From the NCBI GenBank assembly GCA_036504075.1, contig DASXVX010000078.1, forward strand, positions 1 through 64,000: a stretch of 64,000 bases of DNA. Direction: 5' to 3'. A model generated the notes under the pieces. The model made no database searches and was not told the origin of the DNA. It saw only the letters and a list, made by a program, of their open reading frames with translations. The DNA is from DASXVX01 sp036504075. Lineage in GTDB: Bacteria; Bacillota; Sulfobacillia; Symbiobacteriales; Symbiobacteriaceae. The position numbers were made by a program, and so were the translations under genes. This document shows, one piece after another, positions 31,322 through 39,516 of this stretch (position 1 is the stretch's first letter; each line of letters opens with the position of its first letter).

Positions 31322-33313
31322 ATGATAGAGACACAAAACATCAAGCTAACTAAGATACTTGCACTCGTATTCTTCTCAGCTATAGCAGTCGCATTCTCAC
31401 CGCCGCCTGCCCGGGCGGAAACGCCGCCTCCGGTAAACGTGATGGTAGAAGGCAAGCCGCTGGTCATGCCGGTGCCGCCTGTGATCGTCGAAGGCCGCAC
31501 CCTGATCGGGGTCCGGTCGGTCGGTGAAGCGGTGGGCGGCACGGTGGACTGGGACCAGGCCAAACGGCAGGCTACCGTCACCCGGTTCGGCGACACGGTG
31601 GTGCTCACCCTGGGGAAGACGGAGGCGCTGGTCAACGGCCAGCCCGTCACGCTCCCGGTGCCGGCCCAACTGGTTAACGAGCGCACCATGGTGCCGCTTC
31701 GGTTCATCGCCGAGGCGCTGGGCGGGTCCGCCGAATGGGACGAGGCCACCCGCACCGCCAACATTCTCCGCAAGCCCACGAATATTACCGGACTCACCTA
31801 CGCCAAAGCCGAGGGCAAGGCCAGTATCGTGCTCTCGCTGACCGAAGCCCCGATCTCGATCAAGCCGCAAGTGAACGGCAACAACCTCTCCCTGGACCTC
31901 TACCCGGCTAAAGTGGCGACCGACCAGGCCAATCTGACGGCCAACGACGCCCTTCTCAAAACGGCGAGCCTCAAGGCCAATGGCCGGACGGTTCACCTGG
32001 AGGCGCAACTGACGGCCCCGCCGGCCTACAAGTACTCGCTCTCGCCGGACGGCAAAACGCTCACGGTGGACCTGGAGTACACGGTCACCGGTGTGCAGAC
32101 GGCCAAGGACGGCCGGATCGCCCGGGTCAACATCGCCACCACAGGTAAGCTGAACTACACCACCTACCCGGTTCTTAAGACCGCACTGAGCCCCAACCGG
32201 GTCGTGGTGGAAATCACCGGTGGCAACATCGGGCCGGACGTGCCGGCGACGTTGCCCGTCACGGGTTCCTACTTCGCTCGGGTGCGCACGGCCCAGCATT
32301 CCCGAGATCCAGACAGCGTCTGGGTTGTGCTGGACATGGTCGACGAAATACCTCCCTACGATGTGATCGCTACCGACCAGGGCCTGACGATCCAGTTCAT
32401 GCCGGTGATCCAAGCCGTGAAGACGGACAAGCTCCCCGGCAAGACCCGGCTGACCCTGGTGGGCAGCATGGGGCTGGATGCCAAAGTGACCGTCCCGGAC
32501 GGCAGCAAGCAGGTCAACATCGAGGTGCCGCAAGCGAAGAACGGGACCGGGGCCCCCGCCGTGAAGATCGGCGACGGGACCATCGACACGGTCAGCTTCG
32601 CCACCGGAACTCTCCCGACTTCCACGCTGATCACCATCGCACTGCCCTACTATCTCGGGCACACGGTGGTTTCTAAAGATGGCGACGCGAACATCGTCAT
32701 CGATCTGATCACTTCGCCGGTTTACGGCAAACGCATCTGGATCGACGCCGGACACGGTCAGGTGCCGGGCGGCGCCGACGACCCGGGTTCCATCGGCAAG
32801 TTCTACAAGACCCAGGAGGACGACGTCAACCTGGAGGTGGCCCTGGAACTGCAGAAGCGGCTCCAGGCGGCCGGGGCGACCGTCTACATGACCCGGACCG
32901 GCTCCCCCGGGGTCGACTTCCGGGACCGACCGAAACTAGTCAACGCCGTGAAACCGGCCATCGACCTCTTCATCTCCATTCACCACAACTCATCCACCTC
33001 CACATCTACCCGGGGCACGGAAACTTACTACTGGACCACCAATCCCAAGAGCAAGATTGCGGCGCAAAAGATTCACCCGGCCGTTATCCGCCTTCTGGGT
33101 TTCCCGGACCGGGGCGTCCGGACCGACTCCTTCTACGTGATCAAAGAGACGCTGGCGCCGGCCGTTTTGGTGGAACTGGGGTACCTCTCCAACCAGGACG
33201 AGGAAAAGGCGATCGCCGAGCCGGGTGCGAAGGTCAGAACGTATCCCGGGAAGGCAGCGGAGGCGTTAAAGGTAGGAATCTTCGATTATTTCTATCAGAA
33301 CGTTCAGAAGTAG
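31322..33313 (+). CDS. N-acetylmuramoyl-L-alanine amidase with stalk and AMIN domains
   Basis: This 663-residue exported cell-wall hydrolase has a signal peptide (about 1-32, ending PARAE) and a copper-amine-oxidase-N-type stalk domain (about 38-148, 'VNERTMVPLRFIAEALGGSA'). One or two beta-rich AMIN-like domains that bind the cell wall cover about 155-460. The Amidase_3 catalytic domain runs from residue 470, with zinc ligands in 'DAGHG', 'DVNLEVA' and 'SIHHNSS'. It cuts the bond between muramic acid and the stem peptide. The ATG follows GGGGAGG. The stalk domain is the same kind as in the SLH pseudogene at 18009. Confidence 0.92.
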   Translation: MIETQNIKLTKILALVFFSAIAVAFSPPPARAETPPPVNVMVEGKPLVMPVPPVIVEGRTLIGVRSVGEAVGGTVDWDQAKRQATVTRFGDTVVLTLGKTEALVNGQPVTLPVPAQLVNERTMVPLRFIAEALGGSAEWDEATRTANILRKPTNITGLTYAKAEGKASIVLSLTEAPISIKPQVNGNNLSLDLYPAKVATDQANLTANDALLKTASLKANGRTVHLEAQLTAPPAYKYSLSPDGKTLTVDLEYTVTGVQTAKDGRIARVNIATTGKLNYTTYPVLKTALSPNRVVVEITGGNIGPDVPATLPVTGSYFARVRTAQHSRDPDSVWVVLDMVDEIPPYDVIATDQGLTIQFMPVIQAVKTDKLPGKTRLTLVGSMGLDAKVTVPDGSKQVNIEVPQAKNGTGAPAVKIGDGTIDTVSFATGTLPTSTLITIALPYYLGHTVVSKDGDANIVIDLITSPVYGKRIWIDAGHGQVPGGADDPGSIGKFYKTQEDDVNLEVALELQKRLQAAGATVYMTRTGSPGVDFRDRPKLVNAVKPAIDLFISIHHNSSTSTSTRGTETYYWTTNPKSKIAAQKIHPAVIRLLGFPDRGVRTDSFYVIKETLAPAVLVELGYLSNQDEEKAIAEPGAKVRTYPGKAAEALKVGIFDYFYQNVQK

Positions 33314-33350
33314 GGGTCAGATTTAGTAACCAAACACAATTTTCGAGTAC

Positions 33351-33412
33351 TATAATTATTATGGTACCGAAAATCGGTGCTGAGATAGAATTAGCCTAGT
33401 TTGGGGGGCTAA
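33351..33412 (+). promoter_or_regulatory. Probable promoter and inverted repeats before the MarR gene
   Basis: TATAAT (33351-33356) is a perfect -10 without a clear -35. Downstream lie two inverted repeats: ACCGA-AAA-TCGGT (33366-33378) and TTAGCC/GGCTAA (33391-33396 and 33407-33412). The first is of the size bound by MarR dimers and would suit autoregulation. Confidence 0.55.
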
Positions 33413-33436
33413 TACAGAAATTTGGAGGTGGCGGGT

Positions 33437-33886
33437 GTGCTGACGAAGTCGAATGTTGACCGGCATGTGGCGGAGATTGAGGAACTGTTGAGAAGCGTGA
33501 GTACGATCCTCAAGAAGCGGGGGCGCGACATTCTCAGTAACTTTGAAATCACCAACCCGCAGTTTGATGCGCTGCTGGTGCTCCGGGACTTTGGCGAGCT
33601 TACGATGGGGGAGCTCTGCCAGAAGATGTTCCTGGCCTGCAGCACAGCGACTGACCTGATCGACCGGATGGAGCGGAATGGCCTGATTGAGCGGGTGCGC
33701 GACACGGCCGACCGGCGTGTCATTCGCCTGCGGGTTCTGGCCAAGGGTGCCCAGATCATCGATGAGGTGATGGTCGCCAGGCGGGGGTACCTGGCCAACG
33801 TCCTCTCCGAGATCGATGTCGCCGACAAGGAACGGCTAATTCAGGCGCTCGAGCAGGTAAACTACCTGATGACACGGGAAGTCTGA
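33437..33886 (+). CDS. MarR-family transcriptional regulator (YsmB-like)
   Basis: This 149-residue winged-helix regulator has the MarR core: 'NPQFDALLVLRDFGELTMGE' leading into the recognition helix 'ACSTATDLIDRMERNGLIER' and the wing 'VRDTADRRVIRLRVLAKG'. GTG 33437 is chosen because GGAGGTG lies six bases before it. It stands directly before murI-rph-rdgB-yfcE, as the MarR gene ysmB does beside racE in Bacillus, so the block is conserved. Ligand and targets are unknown. Confidence 0.88.
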   Translation: MLTKSNVDRHVAEIEELLRSVSTILKKRGRDILSNFEITNPQFDALLVLRDFGELTMGELCQKMFLACSTATDLIDRMERNGLIERVRDTADRRVIRLRVLAKGAQIIDEVMVARRGYLANVLSEIDVADKERLIQALEQVNYLMTREV

Positions 33887-33993
33887 TCCACTACAATACG
33901 AACATAGGAACCGACTTGTGGCGCCGCCCGAAGAGGGGGGCGCCTTCGGCGTGTTAGCCACGGGCCGGCAGCGGCCATGGGAGGGGGAGTACC

Positions 33994-34803
33994 GTGCCCG
34001 GGCGTCCGATCGGCTTTTTCGATTCCGGCGAAGGCGGCCTCACTGTCATGCGGGAAGTCGCCCGCTTGCTACCCGGCGAAAATCTTATTTACGCGTGTGA
34101 TACCTGCCACTTTCCATATGGACCCAGACCGCTTCCTGACGTGCGCCGTTTCTTTCTCCGTTTCATAAACTTCTTCAGGGAGCAGGAATGCAAGCTGGTG
34201 GTGGTGGCCTGCAATACGGCCACGGTCGCCGCACTGGACCTGCTCGATGGTGGGCTGCCGGTACCGGCCGTCGGTGTGGTGCGGCCGGGCGCCAGAGCGG
34301 CTGCGGCCGCCTCACGGTCGGGGCGCATCGGGGTCGCGGCGACGCAGGGGACGGTGGCATCGGGCATATACCCCCGGTTTATTCGGGAGTGCCGGCCGGA
34401 CGCTGTGGTGTCGCAGGAGCCGTGTCCGATTCTGGTCATTCGGGCGGAAGCGGGGGTCATTTCGGGGCCGGCGGTGCGGGCCGAAGTGGCGCGCTGTCTG
34501 GCGCCGTTCCTGGAGCAGGATGTGGATACCCTGGTCCTGGGATGTACACACTTTCCTCACATGCGGGCGGTGATCGCCGATGTGGCCGGTCCCGGCGTGA
34601 CACTGGTGGACCCGGGCGTGGCGACGGCGATGGCGGTGGCGGAGCGGCTGCAGGCCGGGGGCATTGCCAATCCGGCGGCGGCCGGCAGCCGCGGGTTCTA
34701 CACCACCGGGGATCCCGCACATTTTACCGAAGTGGCCGGCCGGCTCTGGCCCGGCGGCGTCGGAAAGGCGCAGCAGATCCAACTAGACTTCGATCAGGAG
34801 TGA
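33994..34803 (+). CDS. murI: Glutamate racemase
   Basis: This 269-residue cofactor-free racemase supplies D-glutamate for peptidoglycan. It has 'GFFDSGEGGLTVMREVARLL' at the N-terminus and the two catalytic cysteines in 'VACNTAT' (Cys73) and 'LGCTHFP' (Cys184). It starts at GTG 33994 after GGGAGGGGGA. It is followed by rph after six bases, with the ribosome site for rph lying over its stop codon. Confidence 0.94.
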   Translation: MPGRPIGFFDSGEGGLTVMREVARLLPGENLIYACDTCHFPYGPRPLPDVRRFFLRFINFFREQECKLVVVACNTATVAALDLLDGGLPVPAVGVVRPGARAAAAASRSGRIGVAATQGTVASGIYPRFIRECRPDAVVSQEPCPILVIRAEAGVISGPAVRAEVARCLAPFLEQDVDTLVLGCTHFPHMRAVIADVAGPGVTLVDPGVATAMAVAERLQAGGIANPAAAGSRGFYTTGDPAHFTEVAGRLWPGGVGKAQQIQLDFDQE

Positions 34804-34809
34804 TGGTCT

Positions 34810-35580
34810 CTGGCGCGGCTAGACGGTCGGGCGCCCAATGATTTGCGCCCAGTCACCCTGACCCGGAACTTCATCGAACATGCCGAGGGCTCCGTGTTGA
34901 TGGAAGCCGGCAAAACCCGGGTCATTTGCACGGCCACGTTGGAGGAGAAAGTACCGCCGTTTTTGAAGGGAAGAGGAGAAGGCTGGATTACCGCCGAATA
35001 CGGCATGCTGCCGAGAGCGACGGGCCAGCGGAATCAGCGGGAGGTAACCCGCGGCCGGCAGGGCGGCCGGACCATGGAGATTCAGCGACTGATCGGCCGG
35101 GCGCTCCGCTCGGTGATCGACTTGAAGCTCCTGGGCGAGCGGACGCTCTGGATCGACTGCGACGTCATTCAGGCGGATGGCGGCACCCGGACGGCCTCGA
35201 TCACGGGGGCGTTTGTGGCCATGGTGGACGCGATGGTGCACCTGAAGAGTCATGGGCTGATCAGCCGGTTGCCGATCCGGGATTATCTGGCGGCCATCAG
35301 CGTAGGCATTATCGACGGGGAACCCCGGCTGGATTTGAACTACGAAGAGGACTCCCGGGCCGGCGTGGACCTGAATCTGGTGATGACCGGCAAGGGCGGC
35401 CTGGTAGAGGTCCAGGGCACGGGCGAGAGCGGCCCGTTCACCCGCGATCAACTGGACGATTTGCTGGCGCTCGCCGAAAGTGGCGTGCAGCGCCTCGTCG
35501 CAATACAACGTGCAAGCCTGGGTGGACTGGGCGCGGAGGTCGATCACATTGTCCGGGAAGCGGTTGGTGCTCGCCAGTAA
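34810..35580 (+). CDS. rph: Ribonuclease PH, apparently CTG-started
   Basis: This 256-residue phosphorolytic exonuclease trims tRNA 3' ends. Family blocks are 'ARLDGRAPNDLRPVTLTRNF', 'AEYGMLPRATGQRNQREVTR' and 'RTASITGAFVAMVDAM'. The conserved N-terminal 'LDGRAPNDLRPV' lies in frame upstream of the first ATG/GTG/TTG-type codon (TTG 34843). The only codon that can begin it is CTG at 34810, nine bases after the AGGAG at the end of murI. A TTG start would remove a dozen conserved residues. A rare CTG initiator or a single base error is therefore likely. The 3' end overlaps rdgB. Confidence 0.9.
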   Translation: MARLDGRAPNDLRPVTLTRNFIEHAEGSVLMEAGKTRVICTATLEEKVPPFLKGRGEGWITAEYGMLPRATGQRNQREVTRGRQGGRTMEIQRLIGRALRSVIDLKLLGERTLWIDCDVIQADGGTRTASITGAFVAMVDAMVHLKSHGLISRLPIRDYLAAISVGIIDGEPRLDLNYEEDSRAGVDLNLVMTGKGGLVEVQGTGESGPFTRDQLDDLLALAESGVQRLVAIQRASLGGLGAEVDHIVREAVGARQ

Positions 35581-36139
35581 AAATCCGGGGAAAATCCGGG
35601 AGTTTCAGGCCCTTCTGTCCGGGACGGGGATCGGGGTCATTGGCCTGCCGGAAGATTACCCGGACGTGGAAGAGACCGGCACCACGTTTGAAGCAAACGC
35701 GCTGATGAAGGCCCGGGCAGCCTGCGCTGCCACGGGCCTCCCGGCGTTGGGCGAGGATTCGGGCCTGGCGGTGGATGCCCTGGGTGGCGAACCGGGCGTT
35801 CATTCGGCCCGCTGGGTCCCGGGCAGCGATTCCGACCGGCTGTTCGCACTGCTCCGCCGGATGGAGGGCGTGCCGGACGGGCAGCGTGCGGGCCGGTATG
35901 TCTCGGTGATCGCGATTGTGACGCCGTGGGGCCGGGAGGAGCTGTTCCGGGGCGAACTGGAGGGTGCCATCGGGCGTGCGCCCCGTGGCGACGGCGGGTT
36001 CGGCTACGACCCGGTCTTCGTGCTGCCCGGAGGCCGCACGACGGCGGAGATCTCCATGGCCGAGAAGAACGCCATCAGCCACCGCGGAAAGGCCCTGACG
36101 AAGGTGCTGGCCCGCCTGCCGGAGCTTCTGGAGGGTTAA
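35549..36139 (+). CDS. rdgB: XTP/dITP diphosphatase (non-canonical purine NTP pyrophosphatase)
   Basis: This 196-residue Ham1/RdgB enzyme removes ITP and XTP from the nucleotide pool. It has 'LVLASKNPGKIREFQALL', 'GTTFEANALMKARAA', 'ALGEDSGLAVDALGG' and 'GGFGYDPVFVLPGG'. TTG 35549 is taken as start: GGAGGT lies eight bases before it and the family begins about here. This puts the first 32 bases inside rph. The order rph-rdgB-yfcE matches rph-ysnA-ysnB of Bacillus. Confidence 0.93.
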   Translation: MSGKRLVLASKNPGKIREFQALLSGTGIGVIGLPEDYPDVEETGTTFEANALMKARAACAATGLPALGEDSGLAVDALGGEPGVHSARWVPGSDSDRLFALLRRMEGVPDGQRAGRYVSVIAIVTPWGREELFRGELEGAIGRAPRGDGGFGYDPVFVLPGGRTTAEISMAEKNAISHRGKALTKVLARLPELLEG

Positions 36140-36142
36140 AGC

Positions 36143-36637
36143 ATGATTCGCATCGGGGTCGTGAGCGATACGCACCGGGATCTCCGGTGCCTTGAGCAGG
36201 CCAGGCAGGCCCTGGGGAAGATCGACTGGCTGCTCCACGCGGGCGATCACTTCCAGGACGCCCCGCAGGTGGCGAAAGGGCTGGGAATGGACCCGCTGCG
36301 GGTGCGCGCGGTCGTGGGCAACTGCGACCACCCGGTCCAGGAGCCGGTGGAAGAGCTGCTGGAGATCGACGGGGTCAGAATCTGGCTGACGCACGGTCAC
36401 CACTTCGGTGTGAAGCACGGGTACCTGCGCATATACTACAAGGCGAAGGAACTGGGGGCGCGGGTGGTCGTTTTTGGACATTCGCACCTGGCGGTTGCGG
36501 AGGACGACGGTCAGGTGTTATTATTCAACCCGGGCAGTCTGAGCCAGCCACGCCTGTCGTACGATTTACCGTCCTGCGGTCTCCTGGAGATCGACAACGG
36601 GTCGGTGACCGCACACATCTTCCGGCTGAACGGATAG
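36143..36637 (+). CDS. YfcE/MJ0936-type metallophosphoesterase
   Basis: This 164-residue phosphodiesterase has the calcineurin-like metal motifs 'VVSDTHRD', 'HAGDHFQDA', 'VVGNCDHP', 'THGHHFG' and 'FGHSHLA'. It begins three bases after the rdgB stop. The family hydrolyses phosphodiesters in vitro, but its cellular substrate is not known. It corresponds to ysnB in the Bacillus gene order. Confidence 0.9.
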   Translation: MIRIGVVSDTHRDLRCLEQARQALGKIDWLLHAGDHFQDAPQVAKGLGMDPLRVRAVVGNCDHPVQEPVEELLEIDGVRIWLTHGHHFGVKHGYLRIYYKAKELGARVVVFGHSHLAVAEDDGQVLLFNPGSLSQPRLSYDLPSCGLLEIDNGSVTAHIFRLNG

Positions 36638-36666
36638 AAACAGATGCGCCTGACAGAAATTAGATT

Positions 36667-36696
36667 TTGACAGAGCTTCGGCAAGTAGGATATACT
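36667..36696 (+). promoter_or_regulatory. Promoter of the tRNA-Pro/Gly unit
   Basis: TTGACA (36667-36672) and TATACT (36691-36696) are separated by 18 bases; tRNA-Pro begins 18 bases after the -10 box. Confidence 0.8.
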
Positions 36697-36713
36697 CATG
36701 TCTGCGGGATTTC

Positions 36714-36790
<77 letters not shown>

Positions 36791-36826
36791 CCTGGAAGCA
36801 ACGGCTGATCGCCGTGTGCATAACAT

Positions 36827-36900
36827 GCGGGTGTAGCTTAGTGGTAAAGCTCCAGCCTTCCAAGCTGGTCATGAGGGTTCGATTCCCTTCACCCGCTCCA
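36827..36900 (+). tRNA. tRNA-Gly (anticodon TCC)
   Basis: The acceptor strands are GCGGGTG and CACCCGC. The loop CTTCCAA gives TCC. CCA is encoded. Confidence 0.97.
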
Positions 36901-36911
36901 ATCGTCCAGAA

Positions 36912-36939
36912 CAGGGCGGTCCAGTGCCGCCCTGATTTT
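36912..36939 (+). terminator. Terminator after tRNA-Gly
   Basis: CAGGGCGG (36912-36919) pairs with CCGCCCTG (36927-36934) and is followed by ATTTTG. Confidence 0.85.
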
Positions 36940-36991
36940 GTTCGCCGGGCGCCGGCCGCGGCTCCACTCCCACTCCCACTCCGTCTCCTGC

Positions 36992-37021
36992 TTGCCACAG
37001 CCCGATGAATTGTGTTAAGAT
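36992..37021 (+). promoter_or_regulatory. Promoter of the tRNA-Arg/His/Gln/Lys unit
   Basis: TTGCCA (36992-36997) and TAAGAT (37016-37021) have an 18-base spacer; tRNA-Arg begins at 37039. Confidence 0.65.
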
Positions 37022-37038
37022 AACCTGTGCTATCACAG

Positions 37039-37114
37039 GCGCCTGTAGCTCAGCGGATAGAGCAACCGCCTTCTAAGCGGTTGGTCGCAGGTTCAACTCC
37101 TGCCAGGCGCGCCA
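37039..37114 (+). tRNA. tRNA-Arg (anticodon TCT)
   Basis: The acceptor strands are GCGCCTG and CAGGCGC. The loop CTTCTAA gives TCT. CCA is encoded. Confidence 0.97.
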
Positions 37115-37129
37115 CCGAGAATCGCACAC

Positions 37130-37206
37130 GCTGGCCGTAGCTCAGTTGGTAGAGCGCAAGATTGTGGCTCTTGAGGTCGTGGGTTCGAGACCCATCGGTC
37201 AGCCCA
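37130..37206 (+). tRNA. tRNA-His (anticodon GTG)
   Basis: The acceptor strands CTGGCCG and CGGTCAG are preceded by the extra G at position -1 (37130) opposite C73, the hallmark of tRNA-His. The loop TTGTGGC gives GTG. CCA is encoded. Confidence 0.96.
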
Positions 37207-37215
37207 TTGTTTCGT

Positions 37216-37291
37216 TGGGGCGTCGCCAAGTTGGTAAGGCACGGGACTTTGACTCCCGCATTCGCAGGTTCGAGTCCTGCCGCCCCAGCCA
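37216..37291 (+). tRNA. tRNA-Gln (anticodon TTG)
   Basis: The acceptor strands are TGGGGCG and CGCCCCA. The loop CTTTGAC gives TTG. CCA is encoded. Confidence 0.97.
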
Positions 37292-37329
37292 GTCCAGCAA
37301 ACTCATGTCGGAGAGGTTTGCTGATTCAG

Positions 37330-37404
37330 GGGCCATTAGCTCAGAGGCAGAGCACCCGCCTTTTAAGCGGGTAGTCGTTGGTTCGAATCCAACATGGCCC
37401 ACCA
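37330..37404 (+). tRNA. tRNA-Lys (anticodon TTT)
   Basis: The acceptor strands are GGGCCAT and ATGGCCC. The loop CTTTTAA gives TTT. CCA is encoded. Confidence 0.97.
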
Positions 37405-37411
37405 AACAGGC

Positions 37412-37439
37412 GGCCCGAGTGCGAGCGCACTCGGGCCGT
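37412..37439 (+). terminator. Terminator after tRNA-Lys
   Basis: GGCCCGAGTGCG and CGCACTCGGGCC (37412-37437) form a near-continuous hairpin, followed by GTTCC. A weak T-run makes it a moderate terminator. Confidence 0.65.
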
Positions 37440-37462
37440 TCCAATTTCCGGCCATCATGCGA

Positions 37463-37508
37463 AACGGGGCAAGGCATTCCTGTACCGAAGGAAGTGCCTT
37501 GCCCCGTT
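37463..37508. terminator. Long hairpin at the 3' end of the fic remnant
   Basis: AACGGGGCAAGGCA (37463-37476) pairs perfectly with TGCCTTGCCCCGTT (37495-37508), and TTCC/GGAA extends it inward past a bulged G. It ends four bases before the minus-strand fic remnant and could stop transcription from both sides. Confidence 0.65.
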
Positions 37509-37511
37509 CTG

Positions 37512-38431
37512 TTACAGATCGTCGGCGCTCGATTCTTGAGGCCCCACAGGTTTGCGTCCGCGGGAACTCTTGCCTGCCATATACGCCTCAATGTGGCGAC
37601 GCGTGCTGATCCATTGCCCGCTCTGCTTTAGTGCGTGTAGTCTGCCCTGGTCGGCAAGTTTCCGAAGGTAGCCGGCGGTGTAGGTTGTCCCTTCAGCCGG
37701 AGCGCTGAGGGGCAGGTACGTCTCCTCGGTAGCCAGCGTGGGCAAAAGCAGACGGTTCAGGTTGTCCAGAACTGCCCGGGCGACCAGTTCAACCAGGCCG
37801 CGGTAGTCCTTCTGGGTCTGGGCACGCTGCAACGCGCTGATGTACCGACTCCGCTGATTCTTGTAGATGATGGCCGGCGGATACCCGGCAAGTATCAAGA
37901 GGTAGTTCATGAGCAAGCGGCCGCTGTCCACTCAACCGGATGCTGTCCGGGCTGTGGGCCGGAGTTCACCACCTGCAGCCACTCGCCCATCCGGCTCTCC
38001 ACCAGACCAGGCGGTGGCGGCTTGACAGGTGAGCCGGTGATGGTCACCGAGCCTCGGCGCCACTCCCCTGTCCGGCGGGCGCCCACCGGCGGGCGAACTG
38101 TCCAGACGGGGCCCACCAGCTCATTGTGGATCTGGCGGATACGCCCCATCGTGAAGAGCGTCCAAGGTTTTGGACTCGCCTTGGAGTCTTCGACCGCCTG
38201 TTCGTAGACCCACGTAGCTGCCTGCGCATAGCCCTGGACCTCCAGGTAGTAGACCAGATCCTTCGAACCGGTGGCCAGGCCATGCTCCACCAACTCGAAG
38301 AGCTCCCGTGGTGTCAGGGTATTCCCTTCGAGGGCCGTCGAGTGATGGGTTTCTTCCAGCCATATATCTTTCCAGATGCCGTCGGCCTGGACTGATGGGG
38401 GCAGCCCCCCAAGGTGCTGCCTCAGCGCCAC
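37512..38431 (-). pseudogene. Fic-family protein gene broken by loss of its catalytic segment
   Basis: On the minus strand the N-terminal part (from about GTG 38431) reads 'LEETHHSTALEGNTLTPREL' and continues as a Fic fold to 'QPGQHPVEW' near 37930. It then hits a stop one frame off. The C-terminal part continues in another frame as 'GRLLMNYLLILAGYPPAIIY' down to 37512. In intact Fic proteins these parts are joined by about 20 residues containing the HPFxxGNGR catalytic loop. Here that loop is deleted and the frame shifted. AMP-transfer activity must be lost. It lies between tRNA-Lys and tRNA-Leu, so it probably arrived as an island insertion. The exact N-terminal start is uncertain. Confidence 0.78.
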
Positions 38432-38603
38432 AGTTGGAACAGCCAATCCCAGATGTTGTCTGTGACAGAGGACTTTACACTGGCGCAGCTCTAAGGTATC
38501 ATTTCTTGTGCAGCTTTCGACAGGATCCTGTGCACGCCTTCCTGGAAGTTTCCAGCTCCAACGGCTGAATGTATCGTGAGAGTAAGGCTCGTCAAAACCA
38601 AAC

Positions 38604-38688
38604 GCGAGAGTGGCGGAACTGGCAGACGCGCAAGACTTAGGATCTTGTGCCTCCGGGCGTAGGGGTTCAAGTCCCCTCTCTCGCACCA
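38604..38688 (+). tRNA. tRNA-Leu (anticodon TAG)
   Basis: The acceptor strands are GCGAGAG and CTCTCGC. The loop CTTAGGA gives TAG. A long variable arm is present, as expected for leucine, and CCA is encoded. Its 3' end is partly repeated at 40087-40099. Confidence 0.96.
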
Positions 38689-38696
38689 CTACAGCG

Positions 38697-38736
38697 ACAA
38701 GGGCTACAGGACATCACTCCTGTAGCCCTTGTTTGT
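38697..38736 (+). terminator. Terminator after tRNA-Leu
   Basis: ACAAGGGCTACAGG (38697-38710) pairs perfectly with CCTGTAGCCCTTGT (38719-38732), followed by TTTG. The next 210 bases (38737-38947) show no gene that I can support. Confidence 0.85.
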
Positions 38737-38947
38737 TCATACCTTATCTTTGTAGCCAAGTTGAGGTGCTTCCAGCTCCGTTGTTATCCACTTTTGGTGG
38801 CGAGTTGCGTTTGTCATGGCTAGATCACCAATCCCATCAACCGGAGGCGTTTCCATGCCCTCTTGACGGTCGGTGCTGTGAGGCTATCCCCAAAACTTCT
38901 CGGCGGTAACCTGTGGACCGCTCCACCAGCTATCGAGGTGAGGGCGC

Positions 38948-39088
38948 ATGTCTGAACCGACGACGGAAGCCCGGCGATCTCTGATGTGCGAGATTTACCA
39001 GGGTGTAGGCGAACGACAGTTGGATGAGCGCCTTGAATTCATCGAGAATTTATGCGACAATCTACTCGTACGTAAACTCGAGTTGTAA
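38948..39088 (+). CDS. 46-residue protein upstream of the toxin-antitoxin genes, unknown function
   Basis: The ATG at 38948 follows GAGGTGAGGG. The frame encodes 46 residues with acidic and helical character (begins MSEPTTEARRSLMCEIYQGV). It ends in TAATG, whose ATG opens the next frame, which suggests coupled translation. No family is recognised; it could be a small extra antitoxin component or a remnant. Confidence 0.4.
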   Translation: MSEPTTEARRSLMCEIYQGVGERQLDERLEFIENLCDNLLVRKLEL

Positions 39089-39516
39089 TGCATGTGAAGA
39101 CGATCTACTGCAGGGGAATGAGAAGGATGAGAACGCTGATGATGTCGGGAGTGGGGAGCGGAGTGGAGGAGATTAGAAAGCCGCCGTTTACCACGGACCA
39201 GATTCTATCTGGGACAGACGTGGTAAGGAAATGGCGGGAGAAGGTGGAGCCTCGCCTTTCAAAGTTTCCTTACGTGCTGGTTTTCACTGGTTCAGAGCCT
39301 CGCACGACAGTGATGCCGTACCTGCAGTTCGAGAGTCTTTGGCAGAGGGCTGAAGCTGCAGCCGAGCTAGAGTTGAAGATGGAGGTTTTGTCGAGGGTGC
39401 TGCACCTCGCTGTGTCCGGAGATGCGCTGGTCTCGTTGGAAGATGCTGCCAACAAGCTTGGTATCACGGCCGAAGAGTTGGAGGCCGAGGGGGATGTCGA
39501 AATCGAGTCTGAGTGA
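39088..39516 (+). CDS. Putative antitoxin, Phd/YefM-like
   Basis: This 142-codon frame lies upstream of a RelE-type toxin and overlaps it by 23 bases. The middle part ('DVVRKWREKVEPRLSKFPYV' then 'LVFTGSEPRTTVMPYLQFES') resembles the Phd/YefM pattern of a helix, a hydrophobic strand and a 'gseP..V..py..yE' turn. A long acidic helical tail would wrap the toxin. The start is uncertain: ATG 39088 is coupled to the preceding stop, while ATG 39127 has AGGGGA nine bases upstream and would give 129 residues. The sequence is more A/T-rich than the core genes. Confidence 0.55.
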   Translation: MHVKTIYCRGMRRMRTLMMSGVGSGVEEIRKPPFTTDQILSGTDVVRKWREKVEPRLSKFPYVLVFTGSEPRTTVMPYLQFESLWQRAEAAAELELKMEVLSRVLHLAVSGDALVSLEDAANKLGITAEELEAEGDVEIESE

